Positions 10,690 to 22,267 of a DNA stretch of 64,000 bases are shown here, piece by piece. Numbering within the stretch: the first letter of the stretch is position 1; the number at the start of each line of letters is the position of its first letter. Origin of the DNA: Sophora flavescens (Eukaryota > Streptophyta > Magnoliopsida > Fabales > Fabaceae); contig CM061067.1 in NCBI GenBank assembly GCA_030762895.1, positions 49,625,667-49,689,666 on the forward strand. Direction: 5' to 3'. The translations under genes and the position numbers were made by a program. Below the pieces are notes generated by a model. The model searched no databases. It was not told where the DNA came from and saw only the letters and a program-made list of their open reading frames with translations.

Positions 10690-12261
10690 GTGAGTCCATA
10701 GACAATTAGGGACCAATATGTTATAATACAAAAAGTGATCCAGAAACATTCAAAGAGGCAATAAAGTCTCAAGATGCCGCTTTTTGGAAGGAAGCTATAC
10801 AAGAAGAAATAGACTCAATAATGGGGAATAAAACGTGGAAATTAGTAGACCTCCCACCTGGTTCCAAACCTATAGGTTGTAAATGGATTTTCAAAAGGAA
10901 AATGAAGGTAGATGGAACCATAGATAAGTTTAAGGCAAGACTAGTTGCTAAGGGATTTACACAAAAAGAGGGCATTGACTATTTTGATACATATGCACAT
11001 GTGGCAAGAATTGCCTCAATTAGAGTGCTATTGGCACTTGCATCCATCTATAAGTTTGTCATTCATCAAATGGATGTGAAAACAACATTTCTTAATGGGG
11101 AGTTAGATGAAGAGGTGTATATGTCACAACCTGAAGGGTTTGTGGTTAATGGTCAAGAAAAAAAGGTGTGTAAATTGAATAAGGCATTGTATGGACTAAA
11201 ACAAGCTCCTAAACAATGGCATCAAAAGTTTGATCAAGTTATGCTTGCTAATGGATATAAAATAAATGAATCTGACAAGTGTATTTATAGTAATTCCATA
11301 ATGGAAAAGGTGTTATGATTTGTTTATATGTTGATGATATGTTAATATTTGGTACTGATCTAGATGAGGTGGAAAAAACTAAGAGTTTCCTCTCTAGTAA
11401 TTTTGATATGAAAGACTTAGAGGAAGCCGATGTGATACTAGGTATTAGAATAATAAGAGATGGCGAGAACATAGGTTTGTCCCAATCTCATTATATAGAA
11501 AATGTGTTAAAGAAATTTAATGAATTTGATTGTCAATCTGTTGTTACTCCCTTTGATCATAACACTAATTTAGTACCAAATAAAGGTTGTCCAGTAGTAC
11601 AACTTGAATACACAAAAGTAATCAGATGCTTACTAGACCAGACATTACATATGCTGTAGGGAGACTAAGTATGTGTACAAGTAATCCAAGTAAAGACCAT
11701 TGGCATGTTGTCCGAAGAGTATTGAAATACTTGAAGGGGACAATGAATTATAGTTTGAACTATAATGGGTATCCTTCAGTATTAGAAGGTTACACGGATG
11801 CCAGTTGGGTGACTTATACAGAAGATCATGCTTCAACAAGCGGTTGGGTTTTCAAACTTGGTGGGGGTGCTATTTCTTGGGGATCCAAGAAACAAACTTG
11901 CATTGCTGACTCCACCATGGCTGCAGAATTCATAGCATTGGCAGTAGGAAGCAAAGAAGCTGAATGGCTTAAAAATTTGATGTATGAGATACCAATTTGG
12001 CCAAAGCCAATAGCACCAATATCCATACATTGTGATAGTCAATCAACACTATCAAAGGCATATAGTAAGGTTTATAATGGAAAGTCCAGGCACATTGGGC
12101 TAAGACATAGCTATGTAAAACATTTGATTACAAATGGAGTAATATCCAAAGTCTTTGTGAAAACAGAGAGGAATCTTGCAGATCCTTTGACGAAAGGACT
12201 GACAAGGGATATGGTGTTGAAAACATCATTAGGGATGGGACTCAAGCCCATATCTACATGA
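10690..12261 (+). pseudogene. Copia-B reverse transcriptase and RNase H
   Basis: The RT begins near KTWKLVDLPPGSKPIGCKW (10830), continues through GFTQKEGIDYFDTYAHV and MDVKTTFLNGELDEEVYM, and breaks by frameshift near 11315. The next frame carries the catalytic LYVDDMLIFG (11318-11350), and another break near 11640 leads into RNase H (SWVTYTEDHASTSGW, then ADSTMAAEFIALA near 11910). The frame ends at TGA 12259-12261. At least two frameshifts mean it cannot make active enzyme. Confidence 0.87.
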
Positions 12262-12818
12262 TCACCAATTGTGGAAACTCAACTCACACTTGAGTAGCAT
12301 CAAGTCTTGAGTTCAATGTGGCCAAAGTACACTATGAGAGTGATTGCAAGTACTTAACGAATAGATACATCCCAAGGTTTAAAAGTACTTGGATACCATA
12401 AGGACAAAAGGAAAAGGGTGAGCTTTTGCTCTTAATGGACCTATAGCATATATGTGTTGAGGTGCCCAACTTATAGGGGTGCTTTTGTTAAAGTCCACCT
12501 ATATGAGAGTGAAGTGGGGTCGCTTCTTAGAGTTGGGCTTGACTCTGTAAGCTCTCATGAAAAGGATACACGACACAAGGCCTTACCAAATGTGTCACAC
12601 TACCATGTCGTTCAATGGTACCGAGATTTCATGTGTAAGTCATGCACGCTTGTTATAATGAATATTTGGTTCAAAGTTTGTCTACCAAATTATTCGGGGA
12701 TGAGTGAAACCCATGGCTTACTAAGCAAAGGTTCAAATCCCTAAGATACCTTTGTTTTAAAGCATGCGATTTCCGGAATAATGGGATTTGGATTTATTTT
12801 GAAAATAGATGGGGATTG
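12262..12818 (+). other. Copia-B 3' untranslated region and polypurine tract
   Basis: About 560 bases with no supported coding sequence (the 96-codon frame at 12454 has no recognisable domain). The purine-rich AAAATAGATGGGGATTG just before 12819 is the expected polypurine primer for plus-strand synthesis. Confidence 0.7.
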
Positions 12819-13071
12819 TGAGAGATTTTCAAAATCATTGAAAAGTTGCATTTTATCAATAGTTAAATATATTTAAAGATGCAAGATTTTCATAAACTTG
12901 TTACAGGGTGCAGTGGTTGTGTCGTTTAAGGCTTATCCTATTGGTTCGGGTTCGACTCTTGTCCCCTGCAATTTGGTTTTTTATATGACCATTTTTATTT
13001 AAAACGTTTAAAATGCAAAACGTGTAACCAGTGAGAATCGAACCCGATACTTCACGCTGAAGAGACACAAC
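12819..13071 (+). repeat. Copia-B 3' LTR, left part
   Basis: Begins TGAGAGATTTTC and follows the 5' LTR until Gypsy-1 enters after ACAAC at 13067-13071. It carries about 65 bases (roughly 12965-13030) absent from the 5' LTR, lying between the two tRNA-like halves. The rest of this LTR is at 32373-32845. Confidence 0.88.
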
Positions 13072-14478
13072 TGATGTCGCGTGACTCCGGCAAGTGTACC
13101 GGATTCGTAGCCAAGTAATAAAAAGATATCGATCCCACAGGGACCGTGATCTCAAATCACAACTAATTATCAAATCGATTAAACTGGACTATATAAAAAG
13201 GATTTCGAAAAGGCTTCGGTTTTTGAAATAAGAATCAAGTAGCAATCAAATTCAAAATTGCAATCAATTAAAACAGAAAAGTAAATCAATTTGGGGTTTT
13301 TCAAATCTAAAGGGATTCCTAGGAATTGGGTTACCAACAAGATTGTTTATGTTACTAAATTGACTACCCCTTGTTAATTATCTAAATTGCTTTGAAGGCG
13401 AATTTATCCTAAATTAGTTAATGCTCCCTCTCGGGTTACAAAAACCGTGCCCAATTAAACCAACCCCTACTCTCGTGGTAGTTGAATTTAGATTGAACCC
13501 TTTACGCTTTGTGACAATTCGTTAATCCTCGAAGGACCGCTTCTAACTCTCGTAATTTAAGTCCTAAGTTTGATTCTATAGATCCGATACCTAAGTTCAC
13601 CGCTAGGTTCCTCTTTAGAATATCTATGGTACGCAAATAAGTGGCCACCGAATTTATGAGTAATTAAAACAATAGAAATCAGATCTAAAGCAAAATCAAA
13701 ATTAGCAAAGGTAAAACATCAATTCACAACATAAAAACAAATATTGGGCATAGCTCCAATCCCTAGGAATAAAACTACTACTCAAGCATTGCCATGGTGA
13801 TGACAAGCTTGGTTAACAACAACATAAAATAAAGCCTAAGAGAAGAGAAGAAGAAGGAGAAGAGGATCCTAATTTTGCCTAAGTGTGGCAGTCCAAAAGC
13901 CTTCTTAGTCTCTGCCTAATTGCCCTATTTATAGATTAGGGTAATTTGAATCCCAATCAAATACAACTTCAGATGAAAATCAATTTCTTTAGATCCAAAT
14001 ATTGCGCATCAAGGCCGTGATGGCCATCACGGCCAGACCGTGACGGATTCTGCCTTGGGCGCTGCTTCACTGATTGGTCTGTCACGGCCGTGATGCTCAT
14101 CACGGCTAGGCCGTGATCAATTCTGCCTGTGAGGGTATGGTTCAGCTGACATGTCACGGTCGTGATGGATCATGGCTTGGATGTGATCAGTTCTGACTTT
14201 TCCATTCTTTCTTTTAAGCTCTACTCGATCACGGCCGTTATGGTTGTCACGGCTGGGTCGTGATGGGCTCTGTTTGGCTTAGTTTCTTCACTTTTCAAGC
14301 CCCATCTTCATGCAAGCTCCATCATGGCTAATCTTGAGCATTTAATCCTTAATACCTGTATAACAACACCACAAAACCGCCTTACCCGTTCCAAGGTAAA
14401 AATTAACAAAAATCAAATTAAAAATGCCTAAGCTATATGAAAATGCATGCAAAATGATAAACAAATATGAGGTGAAAT
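13072..14478 (-). repeat. Gypsy-1 3' LTR, main part
   Basis: Begins TGATGTCGCGTGAC on the + strand and matches 30977-32367 closely. A minus-strand TATAAATA box lies at 13926-13933. Four copies of the GC-rich dyad module occur at about 14008-14052, 14081-14126, 14153-14197 and 14228-14272, roughly 73 bases apart. Gypsy-2 interrupts the LTR 16 bases before its end; the remainder is at 26661-26676. Confidence 0.9.
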
Positions 14479-15586
14479 TGTAACACCCCGATTTTTGCTG
14501 TTTTGTAATATCGGTAATAAATATATAAATATATATTTTTATCCGAGACTTAGAAAATGATTTTGGATAAACCAAGGTCATTTCCTTGTTATACTTATTT
14601 TCATAAGGTTACGGGGAAGTTTTTGGTTGAAAATTCAGACGGAAGCCGGTCTGCCGTTTTCTGTGTTTTCGCTGACAGTAAAAGTTTACTGCTCAGAAAA
14701 CCAAATTTTAATTCGTGAACGAAAGACTTAAGTTTAGTATTTTATTTTCTACGATTCTGTATTGATAGAATTTTTTCAGAAAAAAAATAAAATAATTCAC
14801 GTTTTTCAGGCGGAACACGTAATCGGGTAGACGACGGAAGGGAAATTAGAGTTTCTAAGAGTGGATAGAGGGTTTATCTTAGGATTTTGAGATGATTCAA
14901 TGGGATGAATCATATTTTTAAGTCTAGAAGGTTTTTCAGGGTTAAATAGAAAATTTCGAAATTTACGGTTAAGTCCCTGAACTTTCTGTAAATTACCCTT
15001 TTGTCCCTAAATTAGTTTTTTTGTTTTTTTCAAGTGGATTGGGCTAGAATCCCTTTTTCTAATCCTAAATGGTCGTGGCCTATAAGCCCAAATCTTGTTA
15101 GTCCATAATTGAGTCCATAAAGCTATTCAAGTTTTCCTATCTTATGTTAAAAGGCCAAAATCTTCAAAGTGGGTCCCACAACCCATAAGAAAATGAAATC
15201 AAGCCCAAATGTTCAAGCCCATTTCGAAAGCCCATGTAAATTATGGCTGCCCATTTTAGTTGGAATTGTCAAGATAATTATAGAATTTTCTAAAGGTTCC
15301 TACTTAACCTAGATTTGTCTACAAGTTTCTTCATTCTTCTAATACATTGAATTATCTACTTTCTTAACTTGTTTTGCACTCATAAATTCAGCCAAGTAAG
15401 TCAAGGATAAGATGGCATTTAATGTGATTAAACCCATCATCATGACATTCTATTGTCTATTTGCAAACTAGTCCTTCAACTATTGGAATCTTTGCAATTT
15501 GGTCCTTGGAACTTAATTGCACTTTAATCCTTTTAACATGACAACTCATCTTATCTAGATCCTTCTTGAAATGTCGCCACTTCTAC

Positions 15587-15594
15587 TATAAATA
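15587..15594 (+). promoter_or_regulatory. TATA box of the Gypsy-2 LTR
   Basis: TATAAATA preceded by CTAC and followed by a pyrimidine-rich CCTTTCTCTC initiator-like stretch. The same sequence is present in the 3' LTR (about 24097-24104). It divides the LTR into a 1.1-kb U3 and an unusually long 2.5-kb R-U5 if it is the promoter used. Confidence 0.6.
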
Positions 15595-17290
15595 CCTTTC
15601 TCTCATTTTTCATTTAGTTCTTTGGCTACTTGTCTTCTAAAACTCTAAAGTTCTAAGTTCTTAGTTCTAAGTTTCTCAAAGCAAGTTCTTGGATTGTCTT
15701 CATCATTGATTCTCAAGAGGTAAATCCTAATCTTTGTCTTAAATCATGTCTATGTTCTTTAGATAGTTTCTTGATTCAAGACTTATATCATGGTGGTTCA
15801 TCATTTTCAAGTTTCAAACCCTAGAACTTTGAAAAATCATAATAAATCCTAGGAAAATCTAATGATGATGAAACTACTTTCTATCTTCTAGATATCATGT
15901 CTACTATCTAAATCCAAGAGCATGAAGCAATCAAAAATTTCTTTCTTGAAAACCTAGCCTTGGCCGAATCTATCAAAGTAGGTTTGGTAGAGTTTTTGTT
16001 CATGGTTTTCATTAATGATCTTGTTAATCAAGCTATTAGTATGTATGATTAATAAATCCAAGTTGTTTTATTAAACTAAGAACCCTAACCCTAAGATTAT
16101 GTTGAGGCCGAATCTATGTTTAAAAGAGTTAGAAAGTTTTGAGTTTCAACTTTAGTTATTTAGTCACTAATCCATGATTTAGGTTAATCAAGGATCATTA
16201 ATCTATGACCTAATCATGATTAGGAATTTTAAGGATTTTGAACCCTAAAAGTCAGCCCTTGGCCGAAACCCTAACCCTAAAGGTTAGAGGATTTTGTTTC
16301 AAATTTTAGTCATGTAATAAGTAATCTATGTTAATTAAGACTCTAGTAATTAGGATCCAAAAGATGACATTAAGAAGATAACCCTAAACCTATTTTTAAG
16401 TCTTGGCCGAACCTAGCCCTAAAGTGTCATAGATGGGTGTTAGTTGATTAATTATAATTATGTTGTTTGGTTGAAGGTGATTGTGTTAACTCGTGGCGGG
16501 ATAACGAGGATCGTTGTGTACGTGTTTTGGTGCAAACTCAGGTGGGAGAAAGAACCATTCCATCGTCGGAATCGATAAGTAGTATATAATTTATAATAAT
16601 GGTGTAGGGCGACCTAAACCCTACTAGTGGTCGAGTAATCGACAATACCAAAATCGTATTGAAATCTTTTCCGTAAAACCAATGACGATTTGGGGAATTG
16701 TAGGTTTATCGCCTTAGGTTGATTATTCATATTTGAGGATGTTTGAATTATTTATTTTTGACTTGTTTGTGATACTGGGTTGAGGTGAAATCTGCATGTG
16801 ACGTATTGTTTTGGTGTTTGAATAATTATGATATTGAGGATGTTTGTTGTCTGTCACATCACTGCGTGATGGTTGTCATGGCCAGGCCGTGACAGGTTCT
16901 GTGTTGTAGGATTCTTGTCTTTGTTGTCTGTCACGGCCGTGATGGCTATCACGGCCAGGCCGTGACAGAGTCTGACTTTGTTAATTATTTGGTTATGATA
17001 AATTGCCTTATATGATATTGAGATGTTTGAATATTCTGTTGATTAATGTGTTATGCATGATCTGCCTGGGTTTGATACTATGCTTAGATGATTTTAAGGA
17101 AAGATAAATATTGCTCGGAGGTATTCTGTTTGGGTGAGAGTTTTGAATATGAATTAGAAGTGCCTCGCTATTATGGTATAGAAGTTATGTGATATAGAAT
17201 GTCAGTGGAGGTTATGAGGAAAAGCTTGAGGTACTAGGTGGTTATTGATAAAAGTCAGTGAGAATCATGTGTTGCATTGTTGTTCATAAC

Positions 17291-17553
17291 CGTGTATTTG
17301 AGATACACGAGGTCCGAAGTTCTCGTGGACCGTTCCAAATTAGAATTTAGGTTGTGCAGCTATAGTGTCATTGCTTTGCATGAGCACCCTTGACAGAGTG
17401 AGAGAGAGAATCAGGGTGTGCACCGACGATATAGTGCAGCTATAGTGTCATTGCTTTGCATGAGCATTCTTACCATGGATAAGAATGTGCACCGGTGTGG
17501 GGAACGTGTCACTTGGGCGACTGACTGGCATCCCTAACGAGGGATGTGTGACA
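17291..17553 (+). repeat. Hairpin cluster and 80-base tandem duplication in the Gypsy-2 LTR
   Basis: Successive self-complementary pieces are: CGTGTAT-TTGAG-ATACACG (17291-17309); CACCCT (17385-17390) with AGGGTG (17413-17418); CATTCTTA with TAAGAATG around a 7-base loop (17465-17487); and CATCCC with GGGATG around TAACGA (17529-17546), enclosed by TGTCAC (17507-17512) with GTGACA (17548-17553). The segment starting GTGCAGCTATAGTGTC repeats at 17354 and 17434. The 3' LTR carries the same set near 25797-26059. It is downstream of the putative LTR promoter, so it would be in the 5' leader RNA. Confidence 0.7.
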
Positions 17554-18159
17554 GGAGTAGTAGTGGCCACATCAGCATAAAGGTCTAGTTGCATGAGTTG
17601 AAGGGTAGAGGATGATATATTGAATTGAGGATGATTGTTGATTTTGAATGATGCATGTTTGTGACTATTATTGTATTATATGCTATGAATCTTTTCCACT
17701 TATGATGATAGAACTGTTTCTTATCTCCCTATTTCTGTATTTTTGGTGTCTGTCTATTTTGTACGTTAGAAGACCATATGGACGACTATGTTACGGAGGA
17801 GATGGATGGAACCCCATATGAGACGGAGATGGTTGAAGAGTTGAACGACGTTCCGTATGAAGTTGACGTTGAAGAACAACCTACTGATGTTAATAATGTG
17901 GCGTAGTTAGTTTAAGGCCAGTGAGTCACATAAGGTGTTTTGTTTCAGTTAGTTATAAGCAAGTTGTGTAAAATAAAGGATACTTATATGTGTAATTATG
18001 TAATATAGTTTGGTGTGTTCTATATTTGTATAAGTTATATAATTATTAATTAAGTTTTAATTTATACGTATTTTCAACAGTAAGCGCGCGATTAAGTAAA
18101 TAACTAATTAAGGATTTAATGTAATAATACAATGGGGCACAACGGGGTGTCTCATTTGG

Positions 18160-18174
18160 TGGTATCAGAGCAGT
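18160..18174 (+). other. Gypsy-2 primer binding site (initiator tRNA-Met)
   Basis: TGGTATCAGAGCAGT lies five bases after the end of the 5' LTR. This is the usual plant site complementary to the 3' end of initiator methionine tRNA, used to prime minus-strand cDNA. Confidence 0.9.
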
Positions 18175-18384
18175 TCGATTCTAATCGGACTGTGAGGTCT
18201 AGGAAGTTGTTACTGGCCGTGTCTAGTTGAATCCACATCGGATTTTAACTATGCTTAGAAGTTGGGTAGTGTGTCCGAATCCGACGCGATAAATAACATT
18301 AGTGTGGCATATGGTATTTATATACTTGTCTATGTGGTATTATATGTCATACTGATAAGAGCAAATGATTTCTTTTACAGAATC

Positions 18385-19600
18385 ATGGCTCGTGGAAAAG
18401 GACGTCTGATTGACAGTAATGACAGAACTCCCGAAAGAATTGTGGGAGCTAACAATGTGGAAAATAATCATACCGGAAGTGGAGGAGAGTCATCTGAGAC
18501 TCAAGATACTATGAAAGACATAGTTACTTGCTCTGTTGTTACAAACACAGCAGAGAATCTTTGAGATGCTACAGATGAACAAAGAACAACAGAACAACGA
18601 GAACCAAAGGAGAGTCACAGCAGCAGATGAGGATGCCGGAATGGCTACTTTCCGAAAGGGAAGCCACCTCAATTCCGAGGAGATTATGATCCAGAAAGGC
18701 AGAATGGTGGATACAAGAGATCGAAAAGATATTCGATACCATGCGCCTGCAGAGAGAGATAGGAAAGTGACGTATGCTTTGCTTTCATGCTAACTGGAGG
18801 AGCAGAGTCTTGGTGGAGAGGCAAGCGAAGATTGTTGGATGTCAAGGCGAGTTATCAATCGGCAGCTGTTCGATGATCGCTTTTTGAGAAGTATTTTCCG
18901 CGTCTAGTCCGACGCGAGAAAGAAAGGGAATTCATGAGTCTCAAACAGGGCAACATGACTGTTGGTGATTATGCATCACGATTCGAGGCTCTGATTAAGT
19001 ATTCTGAATTTTATCAGAGATTCCCAGATGAAGATTGGCAATGTAGAAGGTTTGAGGAGGGACTCCGACATGAACTTCAGAGGGCTATAGTATCTCTTGA
19101 TATCCAGAGTTTTCCAGAGCTAGTGGAACGATGCAGTGCAATCGAAAGTCTAGATCTGAGGCTAGCTAATGAGCAGAAACAATTAAGGAGTGGGGGTCCT
19201 ACTCGACCGGGTTTTCGAGGCGAGGAGGTAGTAACTCTCAATGGAGACAGAGACCGTATGCCCGACCAAAGGCAGACACACCAAAGACTCAAGATCGTTG
19301 GTTAGAACTGGTCAACAGCAGCAAGGTTTATCTTGTTTCAGATGTGGAGGACCGCATTATCTTAGAGACTGCAGGGAGCGACCTGGTTGTTTTAATTGTG
19401 GAAAAATAGGTCATATGGCCCGAGATTGCAAACAGCAGGCTAGGCGACCACCGATAGCTGCAGGAAGAGGAAATGGAGGCAATAGGGGTGGAGCTGGGAG
19501 AGGAGTTATATCAGCAGGGCAACAGGGAGCAAGACCTCGTGCCACCGGGAAGAGTGTTTACCGTGAAGGGAGCCGAATCCTCTCAATCTGCTGATCTTAT
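18385..19600 (+). pseudogene. Gypsy-2 gag
   Basis: A likely start is the ATG at 18385 (MARGKGRLID), just after a TTTTACAG that resembles a splice acceptor. The retrotransposon gag domain is recognisable at 18934-19300 (FMSLKQGNMTVGDYASRFE through the ELVERCSAIE region). Two CCHC zinc knuckles follow, CFRCGGPHYLRDC and CFNCGKIGHMARDC, near 19335-19430. The coding sequence changes frame near 18545, 18790 and 19290, so gag is broken. Gag would form the virus-like particle and bind the RNA. Confidence 0.87.
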
Positions 19601-19940
19601 ACAAGGTATGTGTTTGATAGCTGGTAGACTCTCGTACTTGTTATTTGACTCAGGCGCTACACATTCATTTATTTCATATGATTGTGTGGATCAATTAAAA
19701 TTAACTGTTTCTCAATTACCTTATACTCTTACAATATCTACTCCAACTAGTAATCCTTTGACTACTATGTCTATTTGTTTACAGTGTCCTATAGTTGTTG
19801 AGGATAGAACATTTATTGTAGACCTTGTCTGTTTGCCTATGCAACAGATAGATGTTATTCTTGGCATGGATTGGCTTTCAGCTAACCATGTAATGCTAGA
19901 TTGTTCTAGTAAGACCTTATCATTTCTTCGATCTTTCTAG
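19570..19940 (+). pseudogene. Gypsy-2 protease
   Basis: The aspartic protease is marked by LLFDSGATHSFIS, with D-S-G as the catalytic triad, and ends with VILGMDWLSANHVMLDC. It is fused downstream of gag in the usual Gypsy manner. The frame closes at 19938-19940, and the linker to RT (19941-20111) is shifted and carries stops. Confidence 0.87.
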
Positions 19941-20111
19941 TATAGTCACCGCCAATGAAGGAGTATCCATAAGGAGTGACGATTCTCGATGTGATGTGAT
20001 GTCGTTCACGGTGGAAACTATTGAGACCCCTAGTATAGATTCTATGCCTATCGTGAGAGAGTTTCCGAAGTTTTCCCTCCCGACGTTCCAGGCTTACCAC
20101 CGTAACGAGAA

Positions 20112-22267
20112 GTGGAATTCACCATAGATCTTGTACCAGGGACAGGACCTATATCTATGGCTCCCTATCGGATGTCACCTATAGAATTGGCGGAGTCAAG
20201 AAACAGATTGGATGATATGTTGGGAAAAGAATTCATAAGGCCGAGTGTTTCACCATGGGGAGCTCCAGTGTTGTTTGTTAAGAAGAAAGATGGAAGTGCT
20301 AGGTTATGCACAGATTATAGACAGATTAAACAAGGTAACAATTAGGAATAAGTATCCGTTTGCCTAGGATAGATGATCCGATGGATCAATTGAAAGGAGC
20401 CGCAGATATTTTCAAAGATTGATTTGAGGTCCGGATACCATCGATTAGAGTAAAGAAGGAAGATATACTAAAAACGGCTTTTAGAACAAGGTATGGACAT
20501 TACGAGTATTTAGTTATGCCGTTCGGTGTGACTAATGCGCGCCAGAAGTGTTCATGGATTATATGAACAGGATATTTAGACCGTACCTTGATAAGTTTGT
20601 TGTTGTATTCATCGACGACATCCTTATTTATTCTCGTACTGGGAAGATCATGAGAAACATTTAAGGATAGTGCTGCAAGTTTTGAAGGATAGGCGACTTT
20701 ATGCTAAACTTTCCAAGTGTGAGTTTTGGATGGAAGAAGTCCAATTTCTAGGACATGTGATCACCAAGGAAGGTATAGCAAGAGATCCAAAGCAAAGGTT
20801 GAGGCAATTCTTAAATGGGAACGGCCTAAGTCAGTAAGTGAAGTACGAAGCTTTCTAGGGTTAGCTGGATATTATCGGAGGTTTATAGAGGGTTTCTCGA
20901 AGATTGCGTTGCCTATGACGCAGTTGACGAGGAAAAATACAGCTTTTGTATGGACGGACAATTGTGAGCAGAGTTTCCAAAAGCTGAAGGAAAGGTTGAC
21001 CACATCACCTGTGTTGACTTTACCGGATCCATTAGGACCGTTTGAAGTATACTGTGATGCGTCATACCAAGGTTTAGGTTGTGTTCTAATGCAAGAGGGA
21101 AGAGTGGTGGCTTATGCTTCCCGACAATTGAGAATTCATGAGAGGAAATATCCGACTCATGATTTGGAATTAGCAGCCATAGTGTTCGCATTAAAAATAT
21201 GGCGACACTTTCTCTATGGAGCAAAATTTAATGTTTACAGTGACCATAAAAGTCTGAAGTATCTGTTCGACCAAAAGGAGTTGAATATGAGACAACGAAG
21301 ATGGATGGAGTTTATCAAAGATTATGAGTTTGATTTACTATACCATCCTGGGAAGGCGAATGTAGTAGCGGATGCCTTGAGTAGGAAATCATTGCATGTG
21401 TCCGCAATGATGGTTAAAGAGTTGGAATTATTGGAGCAGTTCAGAGATTTGAACTTAGGAATGGAGTTGGTTGAGGATAAAATTTGCTTAGGTATGATCA
21501 CTATTAGTAGTGATTTTATGAGAGATCTTAAGAATAAACAGGCTCAGGATCCATATTTACAGGAGATAAGTAGAGGAATAGATGAAGGTAAAAATTCTGA
21601 GTTTAGTAGAGGAACAAATGGTATACCGAGGTTTAGGGATAGAATATGCGTGTCTGAGGATTTAGAACTTAGGAAGTTGATATTAGAAGAAGCACATAAG
21701 AGTAAGTTGAGTATTCATCCTGGATCCACTAAAATGTATCAGGATCTCAAGAAATTGTTTTGGTGGACAAGGATGAAGAAAGAGGTAGCAGAGTATGTTT
21801 TATCTTGCCTAGTGTGTCAGAAGGCTAAGATAGAACATCAAAAGCCAGCTGGTTTATTGCAATCATTAGATATCCCAGAATGGAAATGGGATAGCATAGC
21901 TATGGATTTTGTGGTTGGACTACCACGAACTCCTAAGAAACATGATGCGATTTGGGTTATCATTGACCGGTTGACGAAGTGTGCTCACTTCTTACCTATG
22001 GGAGAAAGTTATAGTTTGGAGAAGTTGACCCAAATCTACATCAAAGAAATTGTTAGGTTGCATGGTGTGCCATCGAGCATTGTTTCGCATCGAGATCCTA
22101 GATTTACATCTAGATTTTGGAAACAGTTGCATCATGCTTTAGGGACCAAGTTGAGGATGAGTTCTGCTTACCATCCCCAAACAGATGGACAGTCAGAAAG
22201 GACGATTCAATCATTGGAGGACCTTTTAAGAGCTTGTGTTTTGGAAACATACTGGCAGTTGGGATGA
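20112..22267 (+). pseudogene. Gypsy-2 reverse transcriptase, RNase H and integrase core
   Basis: RT begins EFTIDLVPGTGPISMAPYRM and runs to LCTDYRQ near 20330. It is then frame-broken until about 20726, though the catalytic FIDDILIYS is still readable near 20600-20635. RNase H (YCDASYQGLGCVLMQ) is at 21050-21100. The integrase HHCC finger (HPGSTKMYQDL to CLVCQKAK) is at 21715-21830. The catalytic core runs through AMDFVVGLPRT, SHRDPRFTSRFW and SSAYHPQTDGQSERT. The 513-codon block from 20726 is intact; the frame breaks again at 22260. This would be the cDNA synthesis and integration machinery. Confidence 0.9.

Larger units (their letters stand above)
14479..18154 (+). repeat. Gypsy-2 5' LTR (3676 bases)
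   Basis: Starts TGTAACACCCCG and ends CGGGGTGTCTCA, an imperfect terminal inverted pair. A TATAAATA box lies at 15587-15594. Two dyad modules occur at 16854-16905 and 16929-16975. A hairpin-rich segment with an 80-base tandem duplication is at 17291-17553. Two short AAACCCTAACCCTAAA-type words (16080-16100, 16263-16280) resemble telo-boxes. I see no coding sequence in the LTR. Confidence 0.93.

Noticed and set aside
12454..12744. 96-codon frame as a gene.
   Set aside because: It lies in the 3' untranslated part of Copia-B, has no domain and no homology that I recognise.
13981..14280. CRISPR-like array (regular repeats of about 73 bases).
   Set aside because: The repeats are imperfect palindromes without unique spacers and lie in a plant LTR.
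17307..17331. Possible H-type pseudoknot (ACGAG with CTCGT, GTCC with GGAC interleaved).
   Set aside because: The two stems would leave zero-length connecting loops, which is not sterically feasible. They are more likely alternative stems or chance.
16850..17560. Hammerhead or other self-cleaving ribozyme in the Gypsy-2 LTR.
   Set aside because: Hairpins are present, but I found no convincing CTGANGA plus GAAA core in the right arrangement.
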